A stretch of 64,000 nucleotides of DNA, taken from Batillaria attramentaria (lineage: Eukaryota > Mollusca > Gastropoda > Batillariidae). The notes under the pieces were generated by a model, which searched no databases, was not told the origin of the DNA, and worked only from the letters and a program-made list of their open reading frames with translations. The stretch spans positions 1 through 64,000 of the forward strand of contig JACVVK020000466.1 of NCBI GenBank assembly GCA_018292915.2. The letters run 5' to 3'. Shown one piece after another: positions 10,009 through 21,180 of this stretch. Every line of letters begins with the position of its first letter. Position 1 is the first letter of the stretch. The position numbers and the translations under genes are program-made.

Positions 10009-10116
10009 CTGCAATTAACCAACCAACCAACGAAATCTACCATCTTACAGACCTGACATGAGATGATATCCAAATATATGAAATTAAAGCTTGATTATAA
10101 AAAAAATAAACTTTGT

Positions 10117-10245
10117 TGGCTCTCTCTCTCTCTCTCTCTGTGAACCATCCAAAATACACACGTGCAGCGGAGCTGAGTCCAGTCTGCGAGAGGAAGATCG
10201 CCAGCAACCGTCTTTTACCGTTGACAAATAAAGTTTCATTTCATT

Positions 10246-10326
<81 letters not shown>

Positions 10327-10392
10327 CCATCCAAAATACACACATGTAGTGGAGCTGAGTCCACTCTGCGAGAGGAAGATCACCAGCAGCAC
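10117..10392 (+). repeat. Tandem duplication around a LINE 3' end and (CT)n tracts
   Basis: The segment gtgaaccatccaaaatacac to gaggaagatc occurs at 10139-10200 and again at 10322-10383. Between the copies lie a short LINE 3' end (ttttaccgttgacaaataaag plus ttca-type tail, about 10211-10249), a long (CT)n tract and a (GT)n tract. A (CT)n tract also precedes the first copy. Confidence 0.8.
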
Positions 10393-10965
10393 CCGCGAAA
10401 AAGACTTAAGAGCCTGTCCAGACAATAAATAGCGACTGTGACATAATTCAAACAACAAAGAAAATGGCTTCCCCATGTGATATAAGTATACCCTTTTCAG
10501 AACATTTGTTTTGTTCTGTATGATAAGTTGTTTCTTAGCTACATACGCGCATGTTCTAAAAGTGCTTGTGAATGTCAAAAATGTTTACCAGTTTTATCCA
10601 AAACAGATTTAAAGAATCTTCATCACTAAACACACGATGAAAGCACACTTAAAACGTCCTACTTAAATACTTTAATTGCAACAAGTTGCGTAAATTACCG
10701 ATGTTAACATTAGTCACTGAAAACGAGAAGTACATGCACCAAATACAGAGTACGCTGTCACAGTGTTCGCTGTACTACCTTGTGAATGTTCACAGGCGGA
10801 GGCTATATATAGGCTTCTGGCCTTTTGCTTCTGTTTTGTGTAAACTGGCAAGCGGAATAAAACCATGTTTAAATCAAATACAAAGTACGTTTCATGTAAC
10901 AGGTTTAAAACTAACAACTGATTAACAACAACAATGATATCCAACACTTACCATTTTGCTTTATC
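10393..10965. other. No gene seen
   Basis: Unique-looking AT-rich sequence 5' of gene D's known exons. It could hold its 5' exons, but none is recognisable. Confidence 0.35.
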
Positions 10966-11490
10966 ATATTAGTGTCACCTGATGTCTGCAACACCGGTCA
11001 CTGCAAGTGATAATTAGCCTCTATCCTGGCCTGTAAAATATGTTGTGCTTCGGATTGTTGAGGTGTAACCAATTCATGGTCGTGATGTAACGAATGCGAT
11101 GGTAATAAGCTGTGTGTCACGTGTGTATAATAAGACATTCAATTGCATGTTTGTGTACTCAGGCACTGTGCAGCGACTCAAGTTGGGGCATATAATACAT
11201 GTACCCACAGAAGCTGAATGATAACGGCGGAGTGTTCATTTTGTCGCAAATGATTAGCTGATGTGCAACTGATGATAGTGCAGTGTTAACAACAACGTTA
11301 ACAACAAACCCCCAAACAAACCAACCAACAACAACCAAAGACAATCTTGCAATATTCGAGAGTATTTTCATGTTCAGGGAAACATAAAAGATGTTTCGAT
11401 GTCAACAACAAAGAAACCAAACATGCAAAACCACAACAACAGCAACAACGACGACACCACCATCACCACCACCAACAACAACCACAACTA
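10966..11490. repeat. Segmental duplication, right copy
   Basis: Paralogue of 1-545. The minus strand has an ATG at 11371 followed by MKILSNIARLSLVVVGWFVW, which resembles a signal peptide. No donor that would join it in frame to gene D is obvious. Confidence 0.7.
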
Positions 11491-11699
11491 ACAATGAATA
11501 TAAAACGAGACACTCTGTTAGTCAAAATGCGGCATAACACATTAAAAAGCCATTATTTTATTCATGCACCAGATACAAAATTGCCAATACGTGCAATGAG
11601 GATATATAGACAAAACCATTGGGTTAAAAAATTGTTTATAATCGTTCATGCATGAGCAAGTTAATGAAAAGATACAAAGGGTAAAATACATTAATTGAA

Positions 11700-11702
<3 letters not shown>

Positions 11703-11748
<46 letters not shown>
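11703..11748. repeat. (CA)n microsatellite
   Basis: About 46 bp of CA dinucleotides. Confidence 0.95.
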
Positions 11749-11749
<1 letters not shown>

Positions 11750-12529
11750 AAGAACGACAAAAACAAAGAAACAAAGAAACAAACAAACAGCAGCAAACAA
11801 CAGGCCAAAACAGTGTTGAAAGATATTCCAAGCAAAACATATGACAAGACTGTTTAGGTAAAACGTAAATATATTGAGGCTTAAATTCCCCGTCGTATAT
11901 GCAGTTCGAGCAAGTAGAAAATGATCAAATGAGAAATACATTCAATATATTCAGCGAAAAATGCCTACACCGAAGAGGACCATAAAATATGTATAGTCGA
12001 AATATTACTTTGAACAGAACAGACATTATTATTTGGCATAATATCAAAAAATGACCTATCGGACCTAGATAAAGGCTCTGATATGTGACTTGACACTTCT
12101 GCGCAGTTTTGGTGCACAGAGTACAGGCAAACAAATGCCATGAACGTGGGGTGAACATCGCTCACCGCTGGGGTCAACAGGGCTTTCCATTTGCTCTGTT
12201 GAAATTTGGTTAATTATTGCCAATTACCGGATCCCGCTTGTGACAACACCACAGATATGTGAACCAAGGGATTCCTAAAGCGGTCGTGTATACCTGGATA
12301 CTTTTTTGAAGCCGAAGCGACTTGTGTGAGACATGTAAGCGTCTGTTTTGTGTTCTGTGCGAACCGGTTTGTGTTTACTGAAGTGTGACCGACGCCGGCC
12401 GGTAGTGGACACGGGCCGCACAGTGCAACAGTTACGATCGGCTTGCTGTGACAACTAGCGATATGCTTTGACACACATGTTACACACTGAACTTGCCTAA
12501 GTATGTCAGCAACTTGGACCTGAAATACT

Positions 12530-13471
12530 ATGAGTACCGGTATCCAGCAGTATCTCCAACGCTTTAAGAGGAAAACATCATCTACATCCTCGAGTGACGC
12601 AAGTCCAGACAAGCCTGCGTCCAAACCCACACCAAAAAAACATTGTGCAAGCGTGGCCAGCATTGGACACTTAATTCTGGAAGACGAGGGAGAAGAGGAG
12701 AAAACAGAGGAGAGCGAAGAGATGGGGACCAACACCCAAACTACCCTAGAGGAAATCAGAAAGCAACTCTCCGAACTGCCTACAAAAACCGACCTTCAGG
12801 CTCTCACAAACGCACTGATGGAGAAGATTGAGAAAATAGAGGGTAGACTGTTTGTACTTGAAAATGAGAAAGATGCTCTGAAAACAGAAGTGGAGAGAGT
12901 GAAAAAAGAAAATGTGGAACTGAAGGAAACAGTGCAGCAGCTGAACCGGAATGTCGAAAAAAAATCCAATGACAATGAACAATACTCCAGGCGCTGGAAT
13001 CTCCGCGTCTTTGGGGTAAAGGAGTCGCAGGGAGAGGACTGCGTGAAGAAGGTTCTGGAGATCTTCAACGACAAAGTGCAGGTTCCGACGGGTGCAGATG
13101 ACGTACAGGTTGCACACCGAGTAGGGGCCACTCAACGGGACCGAAACACGGAAGGGGCGGCAGGAGGGGGGACAGGCGAAAGAGCTTCACAGAGACCAGG
13201 GAGGCCACGAGCGATCATTGTTCAGTTTGCAGGAAGGAAAGTCAGGGACAAAATTATTAAAAACAGACGTGCCCTGAAAAACAGTGGAATAACAATCACT
13301 GAGGATCTGACATGGAAAAACTTCAAACTTCTAGAAGCAGCACAAAAACATTCAGCCACCACTGCTGCTTGGCCTTCCAACGGTAACATCATAGCCCAAC
13401 TGAAAAACGGCAAAAAGGTCAGACTGGATATTGACTCAAACCTTGATATGCTTTTCGCCAGAAACATGTAA
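12530..13471 (+). CDS. LINE ORF1 protein (L1-like RNA-binding chaperone)
   Basis: An intact frame of 313 codons starting at an ATG. The N-terminus (about residues 1-60) is basic and Ser/Pro-rich. Residues about 70-150 form a charged coiled coil (EKIEKIEGRLFVLENEK, NVELKETVQQLN). A conserved RRM-like core follows, starting RRWNLRVFGVKES, then a C-terminal domain (VRDKIIKNRRALKNSGI, DLTWKNF). This trimer-coil, RRM and C-terminal order is the known layout of L1-type ORF1p, which coats the element RNA and aids target-primed reverse transcription. It has no stop or frameshift. It belongs to the element at 12148-16896, whose ORF2 is broken, so any activity would need another element's enzyme. Confidence 0.85.
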   Translation: MSTGIQQYLQRFKRKTSSTSSSDASPDKPASKPTPKKHCASVASIGHLILEDEGEEEKTEESEEMGTNTQTTLEEIRKQLSELPTKTDLQALTNALMEKIEKIEGRLFVLENEKDALKTEVERVKKENVELKETVQQLNRNVEKKSNDNEQYSRRWNLRVFGVKESQGEDCVKKVLEIFNDKVQVPTGADDVQVAHRVGATQRDRNTEGAAGGGTGERASQRPGRPRAIIVQFAGRKVRDKIIKNRRALKNSGITITEDLTWKNFKLLEAAQKHSATTAAWPSNGNIIAQLKNGKKVRLDIDSNLDMLFARNM

Positions 13472-14590
13472 ATGTGAACTCAGGTAAATGTCAGTTTTGT
13501 TTTTTCTCCCCCCCCCCCCCCCCCCCCCCACCTCTACCACTGAACCCGCTTCAGTCCGCAGTGTTGTGGTCACACCGCCGTGACAGCACTGGTTTTCACT
13601 GTATTGTTGGCATCGTTGTGGCGACTGTGTTCGCTGTCTACATATAACTTTACCACTGTTATTCTACGCGATGCACTGAGGGTATTGATGCCATAAAGTT
13701 TTTGTATCAGTTATCCATGATCTGATAGTCTGTAGTACCTCTGAGCTAGCAAGACAACACACGGAAACGTACGAACGATAACTCTCGCCAATCAACTATG
13801 GCGGAAACCATGTTGCTCGGTGGATGTACGGTGGAGACAGTAAACTCAGTGTCTGCGTATTGTGTTATGGGCCAGGGCTTGAAAAGATTCGAGGACGTGA
13901 CATGAGTATATGACACTTTTTACACTATACTTATGATACGTTTTCCTTGTAACACTGTCTATCTGACTTCTTGTAACCGAGTAAGTCAAGTTGCAGGCGT
14001 TTGTTTACATGCATGCGCACACACAAACTTGTATACGATGTCAGACTGAGGACTGGGTTGGTGTTCAATTTAAGACGTATTGTGCTGGATCCCATAGCTT
14101 TTAAACCCACCTTTCTCCGTGTTTTTCATCCCGCTCCTTGTACACAGAAGACAGTGAACTGGGGGAATACACACACACACACACACACTCTGCTTGCGCG
14201 GCGTAAAGCCCTAAATAACTAACTAACCACACACACACACTCTTGAGCTGCTGATGCAGCTTGGATCCCTCGTTGCTAATGTAGCTTGGATGCCTTGGTA
14301 CTTTTACCACGCTGTCGACACTGTGGATGTCTTTTTTGATTGTGGCAACTGTGTTGGCTGCAGTGTATGTTTACATACATGCACACATGCTTGATGCCAT
14401 TCTGTCTTAGGGCAGTGTTGGTATGCGCATACGCAGGTACATGTACACACACACACACACACAACATACAATGACACACTTACACATGGACACGCACGTG
14501 GACACACACACACACACACACACACTACTGAACTGATGAGTCAGTGTATTGGCAACTTCAGCAACCCAACTTTCACAGCTTTTGGGTTGC
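13472..14590 (+). other. Spacer inside the LINE, no endonuclease found
   Basis: A 20-bp C-run near 13508, unique sequence, and several CA repeats (14171-14188, 14230-14240, 14447-14462, 14506-14524). An AP endonuclease and the first RT motifs should lie here in a complete element, but no frame shows them. Confidence 0.6.
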
Positions 14591-14603
14591 AAAGCAGGTA
14601 TAC

Positions 14604-16597
14604 TCACATTTGAATCATAAGAACCTTCCTGGCCTTTTGCTTAGCCTTGATTTTGAGAAGGCGTTCGATTCCATTTATTAACTTTATGCGGAAAGTATTA
14701 AAAAGTTTTGGATTTGGCCATGACATCTGTCATTGGATTGATGTTTTCTATAAAAATATTAAGTCAACTATTCTAGTAAATGGGACTGTGTCAGAATGGT
14801 TTAGTATTCAGCGCGGTTGTCGACAGGGCGACCCCGTCTCACCGTATCTCTTTGTATTGTGTGCAGAAATCCTGGCTTTAATGGTAAAAGAAAATAAGGA
14901 AATTAAAGGAATAACTATTGGTGACACAGAACATAAAATAGCACAGTTTGCTGATGATACTCAGGTTTTATTAAAAGGGGATAAGAGTTCTTTTGAACAT
15001 GTAATGAAAACAATAGAAACATTTGGCAAGAAATCAGGACTATACCTAAACTATGACAAGACAGATGTACTATGGCTAGGCAGCAAAAAAAGCTCTAAAA
15101 TTAAATACCTACAACACCTCAAGTTAAATTGGAACCCAGAAAAAATTAAAATCCTGGAAATTTGGTTCACTAATGATCTACAGAACATGCACCACTTTAA
15201 CTATACAGAAAAATACATTGAAATCAAAACTTTGATGAAAATTTGGCTTAAAAGACCTATAACACCACTAGGTAGAGTGGCAGTATTAAAATCATTGATA
15301 CTGTCAAAGTTAAGTTACCTCTGGATGCTGCTCCCAAACCCCCCAGACCAGTATATATTAGATCTACAAAAGTTGTGTTTCAGATTTGTTTGGAATAAGA
15401 AACCAGATCGTATTAGTCGTAAGCTAGCAACTAAACAGGTCCAGAACGGTGGACTGGGCATACCAGACATTAAGCACTTCATTAAATCATTAAAGATCTC
15501 TTGGATTAGAAAGCTTGGCACCTCCAACCACAAGTGGAAAGACATTGTAATGTTTGTATATCCTAGGTTAAAAAACCTAAACAAATTGGGTCCAAACCTA
15601 TATAAAAGCAGCCATTGGGATAATCTATTTTGGAGGGACACTATGTGCGCATACAAAGAATTCAGGCAAAAAATAGTGTTAGATACACAAGAGGAACAGC
15701 TAGCAGAACCATTGTTTCTGAATGAGAATATCCAAGTTGGAGGGAAATGTATTTTCTATGCTAACTGGATGGAGAAAGGTGTGTGGAAGATTGGACATTT
15801 ACTTGAGGAGGGTGGAAGTTTTTTGTCTTGTGCGCAGTTCAAAACAAAATACTCACTTAGTACAGACTTTTTGACATACACAGGATGTATATATGCAGTT
15901 AGAAAATACATACACTCACTAAATGTAAATATTGAAAACAATATTGTTACAGATATACCAAAATCTTTGAAAAGAATTTACTCTGTATGCAAAGGATCAA
16001 AGCTGTACTATGAAACATTTATGGAAGACCACAAAATCCCAAAGTTTTGCACCAAATGGCAGACAAAACTCAACTCCCAACTAGACTGGATAGTAATTTT
16101 ACGAAAAGTACAAAAAATTCAAGATATTAAGTTAAAATGGCTCCAGTTAAGAATTGTCCATCGTATTTTAGGAACAAATATTGTATTGAAAGGTATGGGA
16201 ATAGAAAATAGTGAAATGTGTACATTTTGTAACAAACATAGAGAAACAATTGAACACATATTCTGGTACTGTCATAGGACAAACGCTTTTTGGAAAGAAT
16301 TAGAAAATATAATCCATGAGAAATGTGGACATGTACAAGCTTTTACTTTTAATGAAAACATTGTACTGTTTGGATGTGATGCTAATTTTAAAAACTGATC
16401 AGGTATTGGACCTTATTATACTTCTGGCAAAATCCTTCATTTTCAAATGTAAAACACAGAAACGAGATCTTAATATTGCATTGTTTAAAAAAGCATTGAA
16501 AGAGAGGTATGAAGTTGAAAAAATGAGCGCAAATATGAAAATGGAGTATATGAGATTTTTCACCAACTGGACTTACTATACTGGCATGTTTCTTTGA
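14604..16597 (+). pseudogene. LINE ORF2 remnant: L1/Tx1-type reverse transcriptase and C-terminal domain
   Basis: The fragment begins within the RT with SLDFEKAFDS (motif A, frame from 14643). A frameshift right after it moves to the long frame ending at 16398. That frame has the motif B region GCRQGDPVSPYLF and motif C FADDTQ, both catalytic-type and complete. It continues through the thumb (PLGRVAVLKSLIL) to a C-terminal zinc-knuckle-like CTFC-x7-H-x4-C. A second frameshift near 16395 moves the last 60 residues (VLDLIILLAKSFIFKC, ending WTYYTG) into another frame. With the endonuclease lost and two frameshifts, it cannot make a working protein. Its closest match in the window is the decayed LINE at 22600-24312. 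Confidence 0.85.
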
Positions 16598-16911
16598 AAC
16601 AATACTTTAAAAAAAAAAAGTATAAATAGAATAGAGAATTAGACCACTTATGCTAGACATAAATGTATGTGTATGCACGTCTGTGTACGTATGGTATGTG
16701 AATGTATAGAGGTGTGTGTATGCGTATGTGCTGTATGTAAGCATATAGATAGGTATACATTTGTCTGTGTCCTTACAGGTGCCAGTGTAATATGTTAAGA
16801 GTAGATAAATTTGCCTATATTGGTGCAGTTGTATAGTCGTATATTGTGATGCTGTGCAGCCATGTGCCCAACCAAATTGAAGAAGAAGAAAAAAAAAAAT
16901 GCCATGAACGT

Positions 16912-17919
16912 TGATGCACGGAAGATACGCTTACAGGATCCAAAAAGCAATATTCATTGTCACTGAAGTGATAATATGGAAGACACGTCTTTGTTACTGG
17001 GAACTGTTCATAGCTGACAGATTTGGTATTTAGCACTAATCTTGCCATCCTTGTACTTCAGGCACTGTTCCTCATATTTTCGGTCTTGGGTCGCTTTTAA
17101 CTCATTCACCCCGAGCTACGACAATAGCCGTAACTGTTTTATCTCCCTTTCCAACGTGTCTGTATGCAGGGATGTCGTTTGGGGTCGGATCTCGGCTAAA
17201 AGCCGAATATTTTTTGAAAAAGCCGATAAATTGTCTGTCATGTCGGCTGGCCTAGCAGAAGTTTTCACGAGTGAATCGGCTCGATTATATCCGTTTTTGC
17301 GAGATTCCTGTGCTGGCTGGACTAATTTCCAAGAAAACGCAACGTTCGGTGAGGATATGTATCTACAGAACATCTTTAATTCATGGAGGTGGAGAGAGCA
17401 CGAAACAGTAGGGAATCTAGTCGAAAACTTGTGAAACTGCTTCGGCAGAGAGAGCCAAAACTTTCTGTAAAAAGCCGAAACTTTCATGGCTGTTTCGGCT
17501 AAATCGCCGAGGAAAAAAATCCTGGCAACGTCACTGTGTATGCTGTCAATGTTCTTGGCAACCCGCTGAAGGTGATGTCAAAGTAAAGTACAGCATCTAA
17601 ATACCACTTCCCTTAATATAAAATCATTTGGTCCGCATGGTGTAATGTCCACACGGGATCCAGGCAGATGGTGCCAGGTGTAACATGGCAGCGTCAGTGT
17701 AGATTGGGTTAAACCAGAGTCATCCGAGAGTATCACTCACTAACATGGTAAAATATGGTTGTTTGACAAGATAGCACTGTCTCCCGGAATGCACAGCTGG
17801 CATATGGAAATAATCCACGTTTCTCCGTTGGATATGGATGATGACGACTGCTGTATAGGAGAACGATTACCCTGCATAACGTACATGGTAGCAGTTGCTT
17901 TCATGTGTGTATTCTAGAT
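16912..17919. other. Unassigned sequence with GCCGAA inverted motifs
   Basis: Short inverted pairs such as tcggctaaaagccga (17192-17206) and agccgaaa...tttcggct (about 17471-17500) frame a region of about 340 bp that may be a small mobile element. The open frame across it lacks recognisable features. The rest shows nothing. Confidence 0.3.
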
Positions 17920-18229
17920 CTACATGATGTTACAACTGCGATTCGACGTCTCGGCTTTGCTAGATTCAGGGTCGAGTGGCTCTTTCTCTATTGTGTCAGG
18001 TTCATCCGTCTCATGCCCGTGTGACGAAGCTGTGGCGGGCGCTGAAGTTTTGCTTTCGTGGTACGGCGGAGGTACAGTTGCATCAGGTCCTTGAGGCGTT
18101 TGCAAAGGTGTCAAAGTTTCCATCTTTTGCGCTTCCAGGTTTCCTTCATATCCTTCGAGGTTTTTGGGACATTTTGGCGAGTCTGCTCTGTTTCTTATAC
18201 GGAGGCCTTTATTTCGTACATGGCAGAAA
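17920..18229 (-). CDS. Gene E, cytoplasmic tail and stop (terminal exon)
   Basis: The minus-strand acceptor ctatgtgcag opens a 310-bp exon that continues in phase 2 from the transmembrane exon. Together they read FLCHR/FCHVRNKGLRIRN. The tail has about 100 residues, Pro/Ser/Glu-rich and acidic, with VPPPYHES (a PPxY motif, the known ligand of WW domains) and ends SNRSCNIM-stop. It is a membrane-proximal basic stretch followed by a disordered-looking tail, as expected for a type I receptor. The PPxY suggests NEDD4-type ligase or other WW partner binding; that is inference. No ITIM is seen. No polyadenylation signal was confirmed. Confidence 0.7.
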
Positions 18230-18364
18230 CTGCACATAGAACAGAAGGGAATGGTGGATTTATCCGCCTCAATTCCAAATCTACAGTGAATATTAGTATG
18301 GGTAATAATAATAATGAAAATGATAATAATTGTATCCATTTTCAAATATTGTGGATTGAACATT

Positions 18365-18485
18365 TCCAAAGCAGAGGGGGACGAAGCCGGAGCACCCGAC
18401 GGTTGGCTCGAATGAACGGCGTCACATACGAGAAGGAAAAATTCTTTCCCCATAGTGGGTCTCGAACCGGACCTCTCGGTGACGA
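18365..18485 (-). mobile_element. SINE family 3 fragment
   Basis: The reverse complement shares gaggtccggttcgagaccc, a cttctcgtatgtg-like stretch and ggcttcgtccccctctg with the copy at 62606-62815. It lies in gene E's last intron. Confidence 0.65.
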
Positions 18486-18649
18486 ATTTTTAAAAACTTG
18501 AACACTTATTCTTATACATACTGTCTCATTGTTACTGTAATGGAACTTTGTGCCACTACCCCGTCGCAATATGTACACGGATACCTATTTCTTTCGGCTT
18601 ACATTAGTATACGTCTACTTGGTTAATATTCTGCGGCAACTCCGGGATG

Positions 18650-18792
18650 AGGGGTGGGTGGGTCTTTGGGAGTTTAACGTCCTTTTCCATCGCGTAAGAG
18701 TGATATCAAAGACGGGGTAACGACTGAGAAAAAGGCCAGCACAAATATTTGACCCCAGCGGGGGTTCGAACTCACGACCCGAGCATTGAGAC
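18650..18792 (-). mobile_element. SINE family 1, head-truncated
   Basis: gtgggtctttgggagtttaa through ttcgaactcacgacccgag; it stops at gcattgag, losing the box A part. Confidence 0.8.
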
Positions 18793-19187
18793 CACCGTGA
18801 TGATACAGGATCATTAATGTGCAAACTTAATTTATACACAAAGACAAGACACGCATCGTGAAAGAGCCAGCGCGTGAATTTTGACTCGATTGTTGAGGAA
18901 AATACCCCAACCCAATTCCTGCCCAGTTGGCGCCCTGCTCCTCTACGCCTAATTCTCGTGCTGTATGCACTAGTACACTTTCTGCATCCTCACAATGATA
19001 CCCCTACATTCATCTGGGTCAACTCCCGATTTCAGAGCACACAAAAGCAGCCTGTGGTAACCTGAACCTGCAAGAAGTGGGACGCTTTGTTCATTTTCTT
19101 TTCTCTCATTTACAAACGCCATACACATATTCAGAGCGAGAGGTAGGCATATTACATACAAGCGTCACTGGATTAGTTATGACGTAC

Positions 19188-19323
19188 CGATGACAAAGAA
19201 AAAGAATTATCCCGCCCAGCACAGTCAGCAGCAGGATGGTCAGCGTGAGAATACAGAGGGTTACAGCCGTTGTGGCCTCACTGAGAACTGTTTCCAGCTT
19301 TGCTCTGATAGTGTCCAGCTCTC
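19188..19323 (-). CDS. Gene E, transmembrane exon
   Basis: A 136-bp minus-strand exon, phase 1 in and phase 2 out, acceptor ctgttttcag and donor gtacgt. It reads ELDTIRAKLETVLSEATTAV, then a hydrophobic helix TLCILTLTILLLTVLGGIIL, then FLCHR. The phase joins LKG of the Ig exon at 21181 to the tail exon at 18229 without a stop, which supports the gene model. A short amphipathic stalk precedes the helix. A SINE (19336-19732) ends only 2 nt from its acceptor AG, described separately. Confidence 0.75.
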
Positions 19324-19335
19324 CTGAAAACAGAT

Positions 19336-19732
19336 TTTTTTTTTTTTCTGCCCGTTCTCTTTGCCAGCTCCCTTGGCGTTCCTCCCAGGTCATGGGTGGA
19401 ATCCACGGAGGGCTCGAAAGCTGGGGCATTTTGGGCCACGCTTCCTGTCATGAATAGCCAGGCGTTAACCAGGCCTGGGAACTACGGCACCTGCGGTAAT
19501 CATCCACATCATAAGACGTGTCATACCCAGGGAAGCACCCTCAAAGTCGCACCCGTGAAGTGGGTGAATCTCGGCTGTGTGGCAATAGCCTCCCTATTGG
19601 GGCCGATAGCACACCCGCTCTGGGTGGGAGCCGACCTAGGTCGGAAAAATCCCACTTGCCTCGGCTGGGACTCGGAACCGGGTCTCCCGGTCCATGGTCC
19701 GAAGTGTTAACCACTACACTACGGGGGCCGGT
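19336..19732 (-). mobile_element. SINE family 2 inserted at a 3' splice site
   Basis: The tRNA-like head on the minus strand has box A (gtagtgtagtggttaac) and box B (ggttccgagtccc), then a long body and an A-run. Target duplications gaaaacagat lie at 19326-19335 and 19733-19742. The duplicated bases are the pyrimidine tract of gene E's transmembrane exon acceptor. Other copies: 44491-44984 and 27738-28012. Confidence 0.88.
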
Positions 19733-19742
19733 GAAAACAGAT

Positions 19743-20071
19743 CTTGAAGACGTGAAAATAATGCACATGACAGTGGCTACTGTATGCTGATGTTTATGAA
19801 AGGTCGCTGAAGTCCACTGCAAAAGTACAATTTCCATGGCGCGTAATTTTCTTGTGACACTGTATCAGAGATTTTCTTGTAGTTTCATCAAAATTAGTAA
19901 CATATTAGTAACATATGCAGAATTACTTCGAAGATAATATACAATGGTTAGATTTCAGAATGAAGAATTTTGACAGTGCTAGAGAACATATTCATATAAT
20001 TGTTGACCTAATTTTATTCTGAAAAAAAGGGAGAAAAACTATTTAAAGCCACAGGGAAGGGGGTGGGGGCG
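19743..20071. other. Intron of gene E, nothing recognised
   Basis: AT-rich unique sequence. Confidence 0.4.
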
Positions 20072-20163
20072 TTAGAGAGAAGAGAAGACAAAAGACGGAT
20101 AATCATGATTATCAAAATTGTTGTTACTTTCAATATCAGTGCTTTCTGTAGGTCTGGGTTCCT
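20072..20163 (-). CDS. Possible alternative terminal exon of gene E (secreted form)
   Basis: The minus-strand acceptor tctgttgcag is followed by a 92-bp phase-1 frame. With the preceding G it reads EEPRPTESTDIESNNNF, then DNHDYPSFVFSSL and a TAA stop. It lies between the last Ig exon (21181) and the transmembrane exon (19323). Using it would end the protein before the membrane segment. The polar composition is plausible for a secreted tail. No independent support; it may be a cryptic acceptor. Confidence 0.3.
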
Positions 20164-20635
20164 CTGCAACAGAAAAGGTACAAAGAGTAATGTTAGTAAA
20201 GGAATAAAAAAAAAAAAATCACGTTTATGATACAGCGCAGTTCTTTAAGGTGCATCACCCCGTTGCGCATTCACACATCACTCACACACACATAGAAACA
20301 ACAAACAATCATTCTAAAACAACAGGCACCACGATTACATGTATCAGCAGAAGGCAAATTGAAGCAAATGCATTTTAGGCTCTGACTTGAAACATGACAG
20401 AGTTGGTTGCTGTCTCAGGCAAACTTATCTATTCTGTTTACAAATTCACAATTCATCCAATAAAATGTATTATACGAATCAAATAAGCAGGCAAATGAGA
20501 GGGAAGGATGTCAGATGTAATCAAGATCCGTGAGCATTTACAGTGTCATTACCACAAGTCAATTATCTCCCTTGCACTTTTCTCTGTGTCTCCACAGTTT
20601 CCTCTCTCCATTCTATTTTCCATAATGTAAAGGGG
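20164..20635. other. Intron of gene E, nothing recognised
   Basis: An A-run near 20208 and a few CA repeats. Confidence 0.4.
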
Positions 20636-21126
20636 CGTGGGTTTTGGGGAGTTTAACGTCCTTTTACACGACGTATAAGCCTGCTCTTAACTGGGCACAG
20701 CGCGCGAAACACACATGTGCACATCACAGTCGTTGCGCTCGGCGTGTCACACAGCTGTGCTGGGTGACAAACCGATTAAAGATGCACTGTCCACCATGTA
20801 CGGTTTGCACGCCGACTGACATAGTACAGCCAATCAGAATCTGTTGCGGAAACCACAGTCACAGTCGTGGCTATTTGAAATCCAGGTTGCTGTGATGACG
20901 CTACAGCGGCGGATCCCCCCCCCCCCCAATCACAACTGTGTCACAACTGTGGACAGCACTGTGGCGCTCCGCAGTGGTCAGTTAAGAGCCGGCTTAAGGG
21001 TGATATCAAAGACAGGTCAACGAGGGAAAGAGGCCAGTACAAATATTTGGCCCCAGTCGGGAATCGAACTCACGACCCGAGCATTGAGAGTACAAACGCT
21101 CTACCATTCGGCTATCCAGGATCCCC
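20636..21126 (-). mobile_element. SINE family 1 split by a nested MITE
   Basis: The tail half (gtgggttttggggagtttaa to ccttttacacgacgta) ends at 20675. The body and head resume at 20997 (agggtgatatcaaagac to ctaccattcggctatcc). Joined, they match the other copies, so the intervening 321 bp is a later insertion. Confidence 0.85.
20676..20996. mobile_element. MITE nested in a SINE
   Basis: The terminal repeats taagcctgctcttaactg and cagttaagagccggctta are inverted copies with one mismatch in 18. The interior is non-coding, with short internal repeats (cacaactgtg twice) and a C-run. A TA-type target is possible; the superfamily is not proven. Confidence 0.85.
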
Positions 21127-21180
21127 CATAATGTAAAGCTTATCAATAAAATCAGTACAAAATAGTTAGAACACACCAAC

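Larger units (their letters stand above)
12148..16896 (+). mobile_element. L1/Tx1-like non-LTR retrotransposon, internally deleted
   Basis: Both ends are set by a 15-bp direct duplication, aaatgccatgaacgt, at 12133-12147 and 16897-16911. The second copy directly follows an A-rich tail. The order is a 5' UTR (12148-12529), ORF1 (12530-13471), an unusual spacer (13472-14590), a partial ORF2 (about 14604-16597) and a 3' UTR. ORF2's endonuclease and the first part of its RT are absent. The single target duplication argues for one insertion event with later, or template-borne, internal loss. Confidence 0.85.

Noticed and set aside
14276..14607. Minus-strand Cys/Val-rich frames
   Set aside because: They arise from CA repeats inside the LINE spacer.
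17042..17434. 130-codon frame
   Set aside because: It runs across sequence with inverted GCCGAA motifs and shows no recognisable protein features.
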